A DNA stretch of 64,000 bases from Romanomermis culicivorax. Its lineage: Eukaryota > Nematoda > Enoplea > Mermithida > Mermithidae. Below the pieces are notes generated by a model that saw nothing but the letters and a program-made list of their open reading frames with translations, made no database searches and was not told where the DNA came from. The stretch lies in NCBI GenBank assembly GCA_963922205.1, contig CAWUHX010000162.1, positions 558,001 to 622,000 of the forward strand, written 5' to 3'. Shown in pieces: positions 32,156-46,800 of the stretch (positions are counted from its first letter, which is position 1; each line of letters starts with the position of its first letter). The translations under genes were made by a program, and so were the position numbers.

Positions 32156-34816
32156 ATGAATTCTGTTTGTTGAGAAAATACAATTGCCAGGACGGAAAAC
32201 ATGTGCTTTAACATTTTCGTAACTGTGCTCACAAAACGAAAAAATAAAATTAGGGTGTCGGAGGTCAAGCGAGTTTTAACCAAGATTTATGTCCAAAACA
32301 GAGGGTCAAGGTTTTTTCCGAGTCACAATATAGGATCGGCTGATGCCAAATTCGTTTTACTTTGACTTAAAAGAATATCAGTTCATCCTGGAGAGATATT
32401 CATTCTGGGTGAGGTCAGAAGCTTTCCGAACGTGGTTGTTCAACCCCCAACCGCCACTTCACCGACGAACGTTGAAGACATTTTACTTGGTCAGACTACC
32501 TCGGCACAGTATTTTTTATGTTGTGACTGAAATGGGAATTATCAATAACAACTTACTTTTTTCAGTGCAGGATTACTATTTTTCGATTGTTTTTGCCAAT
32601 GTGGAAATCACTCTAGTTTCAAATCTTTTCCGAAGAAACTGAACGAAACGGATAGTCAACAGCTTGAAATGTTTATCCTAGAAATCCACTTTCGGTTAGA
32701 AAGTATAATGCAATTTTGCAGAAAACGGCCGACGGTAACCTCCAACCGCACTACGTTCCGTGGATTGCATTCCGTTCCGTCGGAAAAGGCTAGTATAAAT
32801 GGCCCTTAAGGGCCGCATGCATAAAAGCGACTTAGCGTTAACTCAGTCGACCGTTTTAATACGTGTTAGTTAGCTAAATTTATTCAGTATGCATAAAAGC
32901 GAGTTAGCGCTTAAACGTCTTAATCGAGATATTAAATCTGTTCCTAGCAGAATCCTAGCAGAACAGAAAGCAGAGCAGAAGCAGAAGCAGAAAGCAGAAA
33001 GTCGAATTAACGCTGATTTACACAAATTGAAAAAAAGATCCATTCCTCCCCGTATTTGTTTAATAATTTCAATCCTCTAGATCAATTGGTTTGAAATCGT
33101 AAACCTTCAAAGACTATTGAAGGCTCAGGAGTTTTGCAAGCACATTCTTGTGCATTTTCATTCACCTTCATCATAATATGTCGGCTTTGCAAAAGAAAGC
33201 TTTTTATACTGTGGAAGTCTGCAATCGCAAGCTGAGCTCGCTTGGACTAGGATAAAGGAGACTCGTGCGGTACGCGCAGTGCACAAATTCCAACTGTTGT
33301 ACACTACTCTTTCTTTAAGGAAATTATGGTTTGAAAGGAAAATCTTGTTTTTCTACACTAGATGGATTGCATCATACAACTTTTATTACTGGATGGAACA
33401 TTGAATTGAATATTGTGTCCAACGTTTCAAAAAAAATCTTCATATACTGTCCATGACCTTGACCATATCGATACTAGTGTGAAATGAATAGAATATCATT
33501 TCATTTGAGTTTGACGTTTAAAAAATAAATGCTATGTATTTGAAAAATTGAGCTGTCGTAAAATTTACATAATCCATCAAAATTTATGCTATGGAATCAA
33601 GAATTATTGCTGCACGAAGATGCAAAAGCTTTCATAAAAATCGGAATACCTCGTATTCAATTTTTAACCAAAATTTAGCTTCGTGAAACTTGGGATGAGT
33701 GAATGAAATACCTGTTATCGATCTTTCAATGGGAAATTAAAACGAGTTAAGTGATTTTAACTCGTGTTGAAATATTAAGGATATAAAATATATTAAAATA
33801 TTTCGTGCATCATGCAACTGAAAAAAGCTTGGATACCACAACATCACCTACATCATTTCGATTCCAAACAAGGATCATAATGATGCAAGAAGCATGCATT
33901 GCCAGTCATGGATGGAAAATCCACTTGAATTTATTTTTGTTGAATGATGCTAACAAAAAGCATCAAAATTGTAAATGTATACAAATTTCTATTTTTCGTT
34001 TGCCGGGTGATTGTAATATTCAATTTCTAACCTATCGAGGTGTAGCTGTCTCCTCAAGTTACTGTGTAATAGGCATCGCAAAAACAAGCACACTATAATG
34101 TCCAGAATAGAGGCATACTTTCAACACTAGGTACCCCGAAATAGTGCCAACGGAAAGTCACATTCTGCAGCTGTTGAAAATCTTTCACTTCGACAACAGG
34201 TTACCTATAAGACCACTCTACAAAAATGTCTTACTTTTATCTATATTTTCGTTAAGTACAATGGTGGTCATTGTCCTGGAGGCAGCTAAACAGCCACACT
34301 GAATTCCTCGAATGACCATCCTCCAGTATTTTATACAGTACATGGATTGCCTACTTATTTTCGTATTGATCGAATTACAGGTAAACCATGTACTATAACG
34401 TATCCCTCCTGTGCTGTTCACCATACATCTATGGGGTAAAATTCCGAGTAGCACGCAGATATAATATATACGTTTCAGTTGTTTATGAATACTGTTTCTT
34501 GTACGGTTGTTATTCATGCTTTTTTCTTTTTTTGCCGGGGTTTTATTGGAAAATTTCCATTTATGAAAAATTTCCTTATATTTTCGTGGTATTTCTATAG
34601 AATTTTATGCCAAGATACAGAAGGAGAAAGTGAGAGACTTTGAGTCATTTGGAAATGTGTGATTGAGAATTCGAACTACCTTTTTTCTTATTTTATTAAT
34701 CACTTTAGTGACCTCAAAAGAACCACATATTCAATAGTCAAAACTAAAGGCATAGCTTTATGCCACATTTTTAGACTGTGTCATTGAAATCGTCAGATTA
34801 TAGGATTATTTTACAG
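32156..34816. other. Intergenic stretch before the first recognised crumbs exon
   Basis: The 5' exons of crumbs (signal peptide, any further EGF repeats) should lie here or be embedded among the upstream sequences, but I cannot identify them. A short frame with an upstream TATA is described separately. Confidence 0.45.
32794..33080 (+). other. Possible small transcription unit: TATA box and 63-codon basic frame
   Basis: TATAAAT at 32794-32800 is followed by the perfect palindrome GGCCCTTAAGGGCC. An ATG at 32889 opens a 63-codon frame rich in Lys, Gln and Glu, with a helical AEQKAEQKQKQKAE stretch. The segment around the ATG (GCATAAAAGCGAGTTAGCG) is a near copy of sequence ~70 bp upstream, so this may instead be part of a repeat or an LTR fragment. 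I recognise no family. Confidence 0.25.
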
Positions 34817-37800
34817 GCATAACTTGTCCAAAACTATGTCAGAACGGTGGAAATTGCGTTTTTAACGAGCAATCGAATGACTACGAGTGCCAATGTCCTG
34901 TTGATTTTAATGGTCAATTTTGCGAACAGAAAGCGGAAACTTGGTTGGGCAATAACACTTGTTTGTCGTAAGTTCATTGCAGGCTATTTATCATCTACAT
35001 TGTCGTTGCCAATTTCCATAATATCTATTAAAATGCAGGCCAACACATCTCTGTGAGGGCTTTTCTCTTGCTTTTAGTACACGTTCTGCATTCCATTTAT
35101 TGCACTGATTCGCATCCTTAACAATTAATTTTCAAGAAAATCGAACGCGCGATAAAATTCACTATTGCTGTTTTTTATAAACTAACTGAAAATCAACGAA
35201 TAAGAGAACAGATTCGAAATCATTTTGTCAGAGCTTTTACTGTAAACTCTTTACCAAAAATTAGTACATATTAGCTGACTTATCCTACAAATTTTTAACT
35301 TCTTAATACTTATGGTTCAGCAGAAAATCACAAAAATATAAAATCGTATTTTCTATCTGATTTCATTTTTTGGAAGTTTTCTGAGAAAAACATACTGCAG
35401 TTCATGACAATATTAACTAGGAGTAGGAAGGGAAAATGTTATAGAATCATTTGTTGAAGAAATGTAATGTCTAGTTCATGTGACAGCTGAAAAAAATGAT
35501 TCCAATTCTCTTCTTGTTTCAACAAGCCCATAGAATTCAAGTTGCACCTGGGGGTTTTGCATAAAACACTTGTATGGGTCGTAAGTTGCTTCACTGCTCT
35601 TTATAAATGAAAAACTTTTTTTTAATTGTAGACTTGCTTTGTAGCCTACAATTCCTGAAAATATGAGATATACTCCATCCATTTTGAAACGATCGTTGCA
35701 GCGAAGTTGAAGCCAAACTTTCGTTGCTTTTAACTTTTCCTAATGGATGTGAATTTTATTTCAAATGAGGTAAAATTATCTTGCTATATCTTCTGGCGTG
35801 TAGCCAACGAAAGGCGAACCCTGTTCAGTTATTTCTGATGAGCCATTATGCATTTTCGTTTTGTGGTCAAAACGCTGATCAGAAGATAATTTTTTCATCG
35901 TTCGCCCCATCCTCGGCGTCGTTTAGGTTTGTTTGTCAGAGTAAGCACTTAAGTTATGCTTGTGCTATGCCTACATTGATGAATTTGAATTCCACGAATT
36001 TCTGTATGATTCAGGATTGTGCGGAATAGTTCAGCTGCATTGCAAAGCATTTTTTGTTGGACAGAGTGCATGAAATTGACAAGACCTTAATAAGCGTGAA
36101 GCAATATGCAGTTCCAAGAAACACAAATTCTTATGATAATTGATCTAAAAGCGGACGCAAAATGAAGAAACCCTTCGCATCAAGTTCATGAATATCATAT
36201 TCTGGCTGAGAATGATAAACACTGTTGCCATTGAAAAATAAGATCAGAGGACAATCAAAAATATGGATAAGATCCTGCAAAACCTATCACAGCCCTAGAT
36301 TCGGCGGTACTCTAACATCTCCAAGCTGAGCCAACTTGTCATTTCGGTGACCTTTTTACTGGTCACTTAAAGACCATTTGGCCAAAAATTTATAAAAATT
36401 TTAGTTTTCCGGTTTTTCCAGCGATTTTTTTCTTTCTCTACATGACTTTTTGAATGTAGGATATACCAAAAATTCATCAGAACACTCTAATAATTCTAAT
36501 AATGCCTTCGAGAACGATATCTGCAGTCCTACATATTTTTAATACATTGGTTATTAAGTGAGTGACCAGTGATCACTTGAGTCACTCGGTTATCTCTAAT
36601 AATCATAGACAGGATTCCAGCATCGTTTGAATATCTCCAACAAAGGCCATTTGATCAAGTACAACACTACTACCATGGCTCTCACTGTTGGATCCAGGAC
36701 ATCTGGAACTAGGCCTAGAAAGCCCATTTTTATTTTTCTGCTTTAGACTTCAGTGCTTCCAAAAATTTGAATTCGGATTAATTGGGATTCCTTATCGGAC
36801 TTTTGTTTACAAGCTGGATTTCGAATGAAAATTTCTGCATTCGACAGGTTCAATTGCATGTTCTGTCGGTCGGTTCCGGCTCCAGATCTATTCTGTAGGC
36901 TCCAGTTTTCGCCGTCGCTGCGGCAACATTTTTTTAAAGATTCCGTTGACCAGCAACCCGAACTTAACTAGTCTTTTTTTGAAATGCTTGTCAAAAAATA
37001 AAATCGAGTTTGAGCACTATTTCATAATTCTATGATCTTCTATTGAGTAACGCGTCCTAATATGGAGTTGGTAATTTTGTAAACCAATTCAACTTGGCTA
37101 CCCGGCTTTTGTCTCAAATCCAGGACTATATATTTAGTATGGGAATGGGATCGGGAGTCTCAGAAGCATACTTACTCGTATTGATTTGTTGGTTTGTGTA
37201 TTAGCAAGTATCTCCTCGATGTGTCCATTATGTTTTGGAATACCTCGTATCCTCTACATTTTTAGGCAAGCTTGTTTGAACCACGGAACATGCGATCCCG
37301 TTACTGGGATATGCAAATGCGTCTTTTCATTTGCTGGTGATTTTTGCGAGCTCGAAATCCTCTCAACTTCCACATTCAAAGCCAAAAATTTGCCCCAATG
37401 CGACAAGATCCAATGCCAAAATGGCGGCATTTGTTCCAATATTACCGCTTCGTTATTCCAATGTTTATGCCCGGAAAATTTTCTCGGCCGTTATTGTGAA
37501 ATTTCCACCACCGCCAGGAATTCGTGTCCCGCGGGATTCACGGGCGCCCAATGCGTCGAAAGCACTGTCGTTTCTTTCTACGGCGATTCATTGTTCGCTT
37601 ATTTGATCCCCGTCGATCTACGACACCCGGAATTCGAATTCAGCCTAGAATTCGAATTCCGCACCGTTTTGACCGATACGATATTGGCTGTGGGCGAATC
37701 GATTTTTGGTAAAGAATTCTGTTTGGCTATTTTAGATGGACGGCTTTCTCTATTCGTCGGTAAAAAGCGTCTAATTAATTTGCATAATTTTCATATAAAT

Positions 37801-40800
37801 GGTCGAAATTGGTATAGAACGACGTTGAAAATAAATTTTACGTCGTCGTACGCCTTTCTGGCGTTGTACGAAGAGGGTGAAATCGTAGATTTGGAAAAAA
37901 CGACAATCGAACAACGGGTTAGAATGTCGCCTATTTTTGTGATCAAATTCGGTGGTATGGGCGAAATTTTTTTGAACGGCGAAAATGATGGAGACGAAGC
38001 GCGTTATGAGCCGTTTGTGGGATGCCTGTACGATATTGTAGTTAATGGACTGTTGGTATACCCTAGACATTTCAAAGGCAGTTCAGTCGTCAACGTGGGA
38101 TACGAGTGTCCGATAAGTGAGTGCATATAAATCATTTGTATCTAAACAAAATTTTCTCCAATTTTTTCGTCCAAAATTGACTTTTACTTTGGCAATTTTT
38201 TATTACGGAATGTTACGTTTACGCATCAAATGTGGAAATTTTTTTCCTTTTGTATTTTGGCTGTAGAGACTGTAGTTTTTGTGTAAAAATTCTAAATTAT
38301 ACAACTCCTACAGTGTATTGTCCGTGCGGTTGACTTACATTGTGTAAGGCTAATGAATCGCGTAATGCATTCTATCATAGAGGTGTTAGAGTTTCATAGA
38401 GATACTATTTTTCACGAGCAAGCGACTACCTTTTTTCTCGGATCGACTGTAGCAGTTGACTACAACTTGGAAATAGAAAATTTTTTGTTTACAATGCATG
38501 GTCATCATCTGTCTGTGGATTTCTTTACATGTTTTGCACTTTGAGGCTCATTTAAAAGAAAGACTATAATCAATTTACTATAGCCCATTCACTTTGACAT
38601 TGTAGGTTCAAAGAAAGGTAGATCCAATTTGACGCGCAGTTTTCACAGAGACGAAAACTTTACACTGTAAAATAAAATGAATTTCTTGTGATTCCAAAAT
38701 CAGAGAAACAACATCATGGTTATCCATTTTTGACTTTGATATAATTGTATAAACACGTACGTGCCCTTGACAAAGTTATTGGAGAAAATTTTCAGTTCTT
38801 CTGTTTGTCGCTGATGAATGAAAAATTGTCCTCATTAATTACAGTAATATGTCTACTATTTTCTCCGAATTTATCTTACTTTCGCCGGTTCGCATCTGTC
38901 ATTTCGAACTAAATAAACTATGGTGCAGTTAACTTGTGATTGCTCCTCAATTAATCAGCACTAGAAAAATTATAAGTGTAATATAACCCGGAAAATTATT
39001 ATCCAAAAATAATTAAAAATTACTCATAGGAGAATCATAGAAAAATTGTGAGTTACACATTAAATTTTCAGAATTAATTTCAGCATTATTTTGATAACTT
39101 ATAAATATTCTATGCTCCAGACAAGGAAAACTTGTGCTTGAACAATCCATGCACTCACCACGGCAAATGTCAAGACCTACTCCTTAAAAGCGTGTGCGTC
39201 TGCGATCGGCCTTTCTACGGTTCATTCTGCGAAATGGTCATCCAAGAAGCCACTTTCGGACATCAATCGACCGAAAGTTACGTGGAAATTATCCTAAATC
39301 ATGTCGATAGCCGCCGCTTATTTGCCCGAACACCATTCGATTTATCATTTTTCGTCAGAACTCGTCAAAAGAATGCTACACTTTTCATAGCAGGTGGCGC
39401 CAAAAATCCTATCGATTCAACGATCAACTTCAACGATGCTGGTCATTTCGTATGGATCGGTTTGGTGAATGGTCGTTTATGTTTTGAACTGAAACGAACA
39501 AAGGGACGAAACTCGGAACAAATTTCGAACGCTAGTTCACCTAGATTGAATGATGGATTCGAAAATTTTGCCGAAATTCAGATAGACAAAGACAACAGAG
39601 TTTTGGCGACGTTAAATTCGAGTTTGCTGATTTGGAAAGAAAATCTGGACAACGCCTATAGTTATCAACCGCCTACGACTAACTTATACATCGGAGGTTA
39701 CGCCGAAAAGATCCAAAATCGTGAAAAACGATTTTTTATACAATATCAGCCTTATTTCAAAGGAACTTTGAGGGATGTCAGAATAAACAATCACTTGATA
39801 GAACTGCTGCCCGGCAAGATAATCGACAAAAATTTGAATATTTTAGCGGCAACATTGCTTCATCGAAACGTTTTGTCGGGTACTGTAAGTGACGATACTT
39901 GCAAATCTGATCCGTGCATGAACAATGGGACGTGTCACGTGACATTCAATGATTTTCTATGCGATTGCATGCCGGGATATTTCGGTAGACGATGCCAGTT
40001 CCAAGTGAGGAAATGTCTACAAAAAATGATGTTTGCTAATAAGCTTTGTGTATAAGGATTTCACGCGTTGGGCTAATGAAATTGATTTTTTCGTTCTATG
40101 CATTATGAGTGTGGCCCAAACATCAACAATGAAAGTTGATGGCAATCTTTCCTTTGGCTGAAAAATGGATAAAATTGTAAAACTTTCTACAAAAGCATCA
40201 AGTATCAATTCACAAATTGAGGATCATAATTAGGTTTGAGTTCATTGATGCGCAGATTTTTTCTTGTGTCATAAAAATCAAGACCTTCTGTTCTGACATA
40301 TTTTGATAAGCTTATTTAATTTTCCACAGGGCAAAGGCTGATTTTAGGTCAAAAGTTTACCATTGTTTTTAATAATATAAATAATTTGATGAACAATCTA
40401 TCGAATATGCGTTGTCTTGAGACAGATCGTAACTAACTATAGTCTGTTTTTCTTGAAATGCTCGTAAATAATAATAGTGGAAAGGAAGTACTATTTTTTC
40501 TTTTTACAATTTTCTGCTGAACCACATGTGATACAGTACTAAAAATTTCTGAGCTTACTGGACTAGCTCTCAACATTTTTTTAGGAAAATCTACCTTAAA
40601 AGCTTTGTACCAACGATTTCAGCCATAGTGAAGGTTTTTGTCATTTTTTCGATTTGCAATCATTTTATAGAAAACAGACCATAGGGAATGATACTATATT
40701 ATGATGAGAGATAAATTATTGCTGTGAATCATTAACAAGGTAGTCCAATGGTCAATTGAAAAGCTTGCAGTGAACTCGGCTAGTCAAAAAACCGTTTGGG

Positions 40801-43800
40801 TTTTATTGCTCAGATACCCTGCCAGTTGTAGCTTTTGCTGTGTACCTTCATACTGATAGTTACAACAACTGTTCAGTATGTGCTTAGAGTAAATTATTGT
40901 TTTAGTGTCAAATTTTTAATCATGACTTACTCGCAGATTTTTTTTTGGTTTGAAAACCAGGAGCTAAATGGCTCCTAGGCCTAAATTTTTAGGGGCCAAA
41001 TTAAAATTATGGGAGCCAAAAATTTTCAATTGAAGAATATTGAAAAATAGGCCTGTAACACACTGTGGAACGTATATAATTAAATTATATAGATATTCAA
41101 TCAATTGATACGTGTTCAAAAAATTACTAAAAATTTTTAATGCAACCAAACGATATTTCGTCTATTTTTGCACAAACCTTCTTCTAAGATAGAATTTGAG
41201 TTCATTTCCTTTTGACTTAAAAGTATAGGGTTTTGAAAATGCAACTTCTGTTATCATTTTTCCGTTGTTGTTTATATCTTTCAAGCTGTACGCAATGGAA
41301 TTTTTTTATATTCTGACACTCCAAAATGCTGGAAAATCAATTTAAGGATAACTTATTTAATAAACATAAGGTTCGAAAACATTTATATATTATTTTACAA
41401 ATTAAAAAATATGTTCATACTTTCATGAGCTCGAAAAAATTAAAATTAAACTTAAAATTTATAGAAATCACCTTCATTATGATTATATATTCAAACTCGG
41501 CTTCATATCTAAAATTATAGTTACAAAAAAGCTGGAAAATTTGAGATTTTGACCTCTAAAATGCCCCAAAGTTCATTTTTACCTTGTCGAACTCCCATAT
41601 TTGTAACCTTTTTGAAAAGTTTTTACCCCAAAAAGTTAGTGAATAGATTAAGCGCCGCAAAATTTTCGGTGTTTTATGATTTTAGAGCCTGTAGAATACT
41701 TACTGTAAATCTAAAATTGAATGAAAATAACTATAATTCACTAAAATATATAAGTCAAAATTTTGGGGCCATTTCCGAATTTTAAGGCGCCCAGGCGTCT
41801 TAAATGACTAAAAAAGCCTGTTTACTCGTCGGAATAGAATTGCTCATCAATGCTCAAGTCATGGTAGATAATGTTTGCTTGGAAAGATTCTTGAAAATGA
41901 TAATCAAAACCAGATGATAACACAACACTATGAAGACACAATGAGTCAGGACTACGCAGTAATGCCCCCTACGATTAGACTGAATATTAAACCTATTGTC
42001 TGCTTTTAATGCTTTTAAATGATGAAACTGGAAAGCGTTATATCATATTTTTATTGTTTTCTGCTAAGCCATTTGTTATATAGGGATAGAAATCTTTCCA
42101 CAAATCTTTAAATTGTGAATAAAGGATGCTATTCGGAAAATTTTATGTAAACGATTTTGAAGGCTTAACAAGCTATACACATAAGCAAAGTGATCACACT
42201 TCAAAAATAACACAAAAGATCGAAATCGGAAATCCCTCCTGATTACTGCAATGTTGGATCGTTTTTTTGATTGGAATGTTTCGAAATCCAACTTTTGAAG
42301 ACTGCTGTACTTATAAAAGTCATAATGATATTGTATTCATTATTCTAAATTCAAATTCCAGGATAATTGCTACAATGCCACTTGTCCAACAGACTCCAAA
42401 TGTATTAACCTCGAAACGGGAGCAATTTGCTCTGGATCTTCAACATTGAGCGCCCGAAATTCTTTATTGGCATTCAGTGTACAAATGTTGGACCAAAATA
42501 GTGGTGAATCTCCAGATCACATGACTATGCAATTCGAATTACGCACTCGCAACGTCGACGGTCACCTGCTGTCGATCGTCGGTCATTCAGGATCGTTATT
42601 GATGCAAATTTTATTATCCAAAGGTCTTTTGGTGTTGCATTTGTTCGATAATATGACTCAAAATCATATAGTAAATTCCGGTTTGTCGATCAACAACGGC
42701 GATTGGAAACAAATCAGAATGTATTTTGGTCAAAATTCTCGTTTAATACTTGAACAAACTGAAATTTCCTTGGCTCACGTCCACAACGTTTTATCGCTGA
42801 AATCGTTGAAATTAATTTTCGGTGGTCAATGGGAGCTAGGCTTCGACGGGTGCATCAGGAACGTTAGTTTATTATTGGATGACGGTTATCCCGTAGACGA
42901 CGAGGAACAGGAAGACACTGATCGGGGATTGGGGGTCAAATTTGAAATGCCATTTATAATGTCGAAATACTTACACGAATATGCAATAGGAAAATTTTCG
43001 GTCAAGGTTCAAAAGTACGAAATTAGCGATGGGTGTTCAGGCAGAGAAGTTTGTCGCGAATCTCTGTGCCAAAATAATTCGACGTGCTTAGACGTATTCA
43101 ACAGTTACAGATGTCTGTGTGGGCTTGGATTTTCGGGGCCACTTTGTGAAGTGAGTCTTGGAACCACTAAATTTATTACGTGTGATTTTCAAGCCATGAT
43201 TGAAAAATGCCTGTCATACATAAACTCGTATATGCAATGATTCGCTGGGGGTGGTGGTCCTCAACTGATTTTGACTGATCCTGCGCATTTGCCCTGAGAT
43301 GCGGCACAACTGCTTCTGTCTACGAAAGTTTTGGAAATTTCCTGAATATTTTCCCCACCAGAATTTTGTCCTGTGCATGTATCATGCCAATGATTTCATT
43401 ATGTATCCGCAGTTCATTTTTTTTCAAATGAGCGTCGAAAAGAAAAGGGATACTCATGCAAATAATGAACAACCGTAGGTTCGCGGTGGCTTTTTCCCCA
43501 GATTGACTCTAGCAGTCAAGACTGCAATTTGAAAAAGAACATATTGGCTAGATGCATTGCCATCACCTACTCACAGATTCGTTTACACTTCTTTGCATTC
43601 CGAGATTCATTCAAAAACGAATGGGGTATATTAACGAAAATATTGCAACACTAAACAATTTGTGGCATGTGTAATAGAACAACACGGTGCAAAAGTAAAA
43701 TTTGAAACATTTTGGACATAACGACTAGGGATGCACTTATATATCGGCCACAAACCAGCTGATATTCAAGGAAAGCACAGATACTGCATTTAGTGTATAA

Positions 43801-46800
43801 AACCAAATTATACATGTGTAATTTTATTACCATAACTAATACTCATTTACAAAAAACGAGCAAGTTCTTCGACAACATTCGGTTTCAGCAGATTTATGAA
43901 TTCTGTAAGTACTTTTCTTGCACTTCCATTTTCAACGCTATAGTCTACTCATCTTCAAATGAGCCTCGGAAAACAAAATAACCTATTGAAATCTGTGAGC
44001 GGACAGCTAAGCTGCAACGTATTTTTTTTCGCCCAACTGCTACGGTCAACTCGAGAAAAAATTGTCCGTATACGTAAGTTATTTATTATTTGCATGGACA
44101 TCTTTCTGTCTACTGAGGCCTGTTTCGATAAAAATAAGACTCTATTCACAAATTACAGAAGGCATAGAAAAGTAAGAGCGAAGCAAAAATATAGGAGGAA
44201 TATGTGCAAGACTGACCTGGGCAAGTCAATCAAATAGAAGATAAAATAATCAGTTGGAAATCGATCATGTTTCATAAATATTCAGGCAAAACGGCAAAAA
44301 CCGTATTAATTCGGGGCTGAAAACAGGCAATTAAAATTCGAAAATCGAGCAGGCAACCAAAAATCTGAATTCCTCATTTTAATCAGCGTGAGTTTCTACC
44401 ATTTCTTAGTGCAGATTTTCCAAAATACATAGATTAGATTTTATGATTTTTTGTTGTGTAAGAATTTACATAATTCCTAGCTCCACGTAGGATCACGAAG
44501 TGACCCCGATTAGATTTTTCACTTTCTTTCAAGGTCGATATAGACGAATGTCAAAATCACAAATGTCAGAATGGAGCTACATGTAGCGATCGCGTTGCTG
44601 GTTACACGTGCCACTGCTCTGCAGGCTACAACGGAACTTAGTGAGTAAAACTTCCACTTATGATAATTAATAAAAATCTGATCGTGTCGATTTTCCATAA
44701 ATAATGAACTTTGCTATCTCCTAGTTTTCTTTGTTTCTGGTTTCACAATGCAGATACTTATATTATGTTTCCAGAATCGCTTGACGATTTTTTTCAGCGA
44801 TTTTTGCAGCACACAAAATTTACTGTGGATACGACTGGCGAACCCATAAATTTTCAACATAAGATGCTTTGTAGGAATGGACCTGTCTAAATTCATTGAT
44901 TACAATTATAAGAAAAATACTCTTTTCGTAGCTTCATCTTGAGTAATCAACTGAAGAAAGTACACTGATAACAGTTGTGATTTCCCTTTTTTGTAGTTGA
45001 CTGTTGCAGATCAGAATTGATCTATTATTGTTAGATTTTATACTTAAGCTGCGAGAATCAGATCGAAGACTGCAACGACAGTTTATGCCACAATGGAGGA
45101 ACCTGTATAGACCTGACGAATGATTACATTTGTCACTGTGACGCAAATTTTACAGGGAGGAACTGTGAAACATCGGTGAAAGAATTCAGATTTTGTACAT
45201 TTGTATAAGACTTAACGTCAATATTTTGAAGTTACAAGTTGATTGCCATAGCCAACCATGCTACAATGGAGGAACGTGCACGGAATCGTCACTCGCTCTG
45301 AAAAGCGTGAAGAAAGCGAGTTTTGAATAATTATTCCTTATGACCGAGATTTCGGAACGAATGGTAAATTTTTTCAGGCCCCACGAATTATATGCGCCTG
45401 TACGAGTCAATTTTTCGGTGAATTTTGCGAGTACGAAGTCGACTACTGCAAAGATGTTGACTGCAAAAATAATGGCACTTGTTTGTCGGATAGCCGGATG
45501 CGAAATTTTACATGCAGTTGCGCTAGTGGATTCTCAGGTGATTCATTTGCGTATTAGCAGATCAGACATTCCGATGTGTTTTTCACTGACAGGTTTTCAT
45601 TAGCCAAAGATAAAAAGTGGTATCGTCCTGGCCGTAAATGTACGAAACAAAAATCTTTAGTTATCAATGTTCACCTGTAGCTCAGTGAGCCGTGTAAAGT
45701 TCCTAAAATAGTAATTTTGTTAAAGCGTAGGTTAAGATCTGCCTCGAAGCCTTGATTTGTGGTTGGGTCGGAATTATTTCCAAGTACACTCATGTTAATG
45801 CGGGATAATGAACTTTGCCAATGGAAATAGCTTTTCTTATAGTCTATTTCCATAAAATATTTCTACATTGAAAAATGAAAACAATTAGTAGTGTGTTGCT
45901 CAAAAATTTTTAAAACTTTAATTGAATGCGCTCACAAATTTCCCGTCCTGTTTTGCATAATCAGCAGAAAATCATAAAAATATGAAATTGTACTTATTTT
46001 CCACTGTTATTATCAAGAAACATTTCATGAAAAACAATCTATAGTTAATTTTCCTATTGAACAAATAGAGACTAACTGGTTGTCATTCATGGAGATACGT
46101 TTTTTCAGGTCGATACTGCCAGCTAGACCTCAGTCGTGGCTGCAAAAACGGCAGTTGTCAACATGGAATTTGTGAAAAGGAATTCGGTGAAATGCCGACG
46201 TGCCGTTGTTTTCCAGGTTAGTCGAGCCCAAGCCGTCCTTCAGGATCGAAGTCAAAGAGAAATGTTGTATAATTAATTTCACCACTTATTTCTCGTGCTC
46301 TCTTACAGAGCTGAACAGAGGTAATCATGTGTCTTGCTTCCTTAGCTTCGTGCTAAATCGTAGCACATAGGTCCACGAGTCGGACAGGTTCTGCACATAG
46401 CAATCAATGTAGAGAAAAAACAAAATGAGAAAATTGAGAATTAAATTAAATTCGTTGAAGAACATTTCAACTTCAATAATTTTCGATATTTTTTATTCCT
46501 TACGTTATTTTCTGAATGTTTTAGACTATTTGTTGTATCCTGTGAAATGACGACAAACATCTTGAGGTGCGTATAAATTAACAACTATATTTTGGCTCAT
46601 GACCATAGATGATCTGATGAGGGGGGTCGCTGGGGTCCTGACCTCGGTCAGAACTCTGGCTGATCCTCAACAGAAGCACAGCTTAGCTCCAACCAACTCC
46701 AACCGATCGCTACTTCTAGGCTATTTTTTAATTGTCCATTTCAAATTGGAAATCTACGGAATGTATGCATTAGACGAAGTTAACTCTGAAAACTCTGAAG

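Noticed and set aside
32571-32740. Possible Cys-containing exon after a TTTTTTCAG acceptor
   Set aside because: The reading is open to a possible donor, but it has no EGF or other domain pattern.
33805-34098. 97-codon frame as an upstream crumbs exon
   Set aside because: Cys spacing does not fit an EGF module, and there is no donor in the phase needed by exon 34817.
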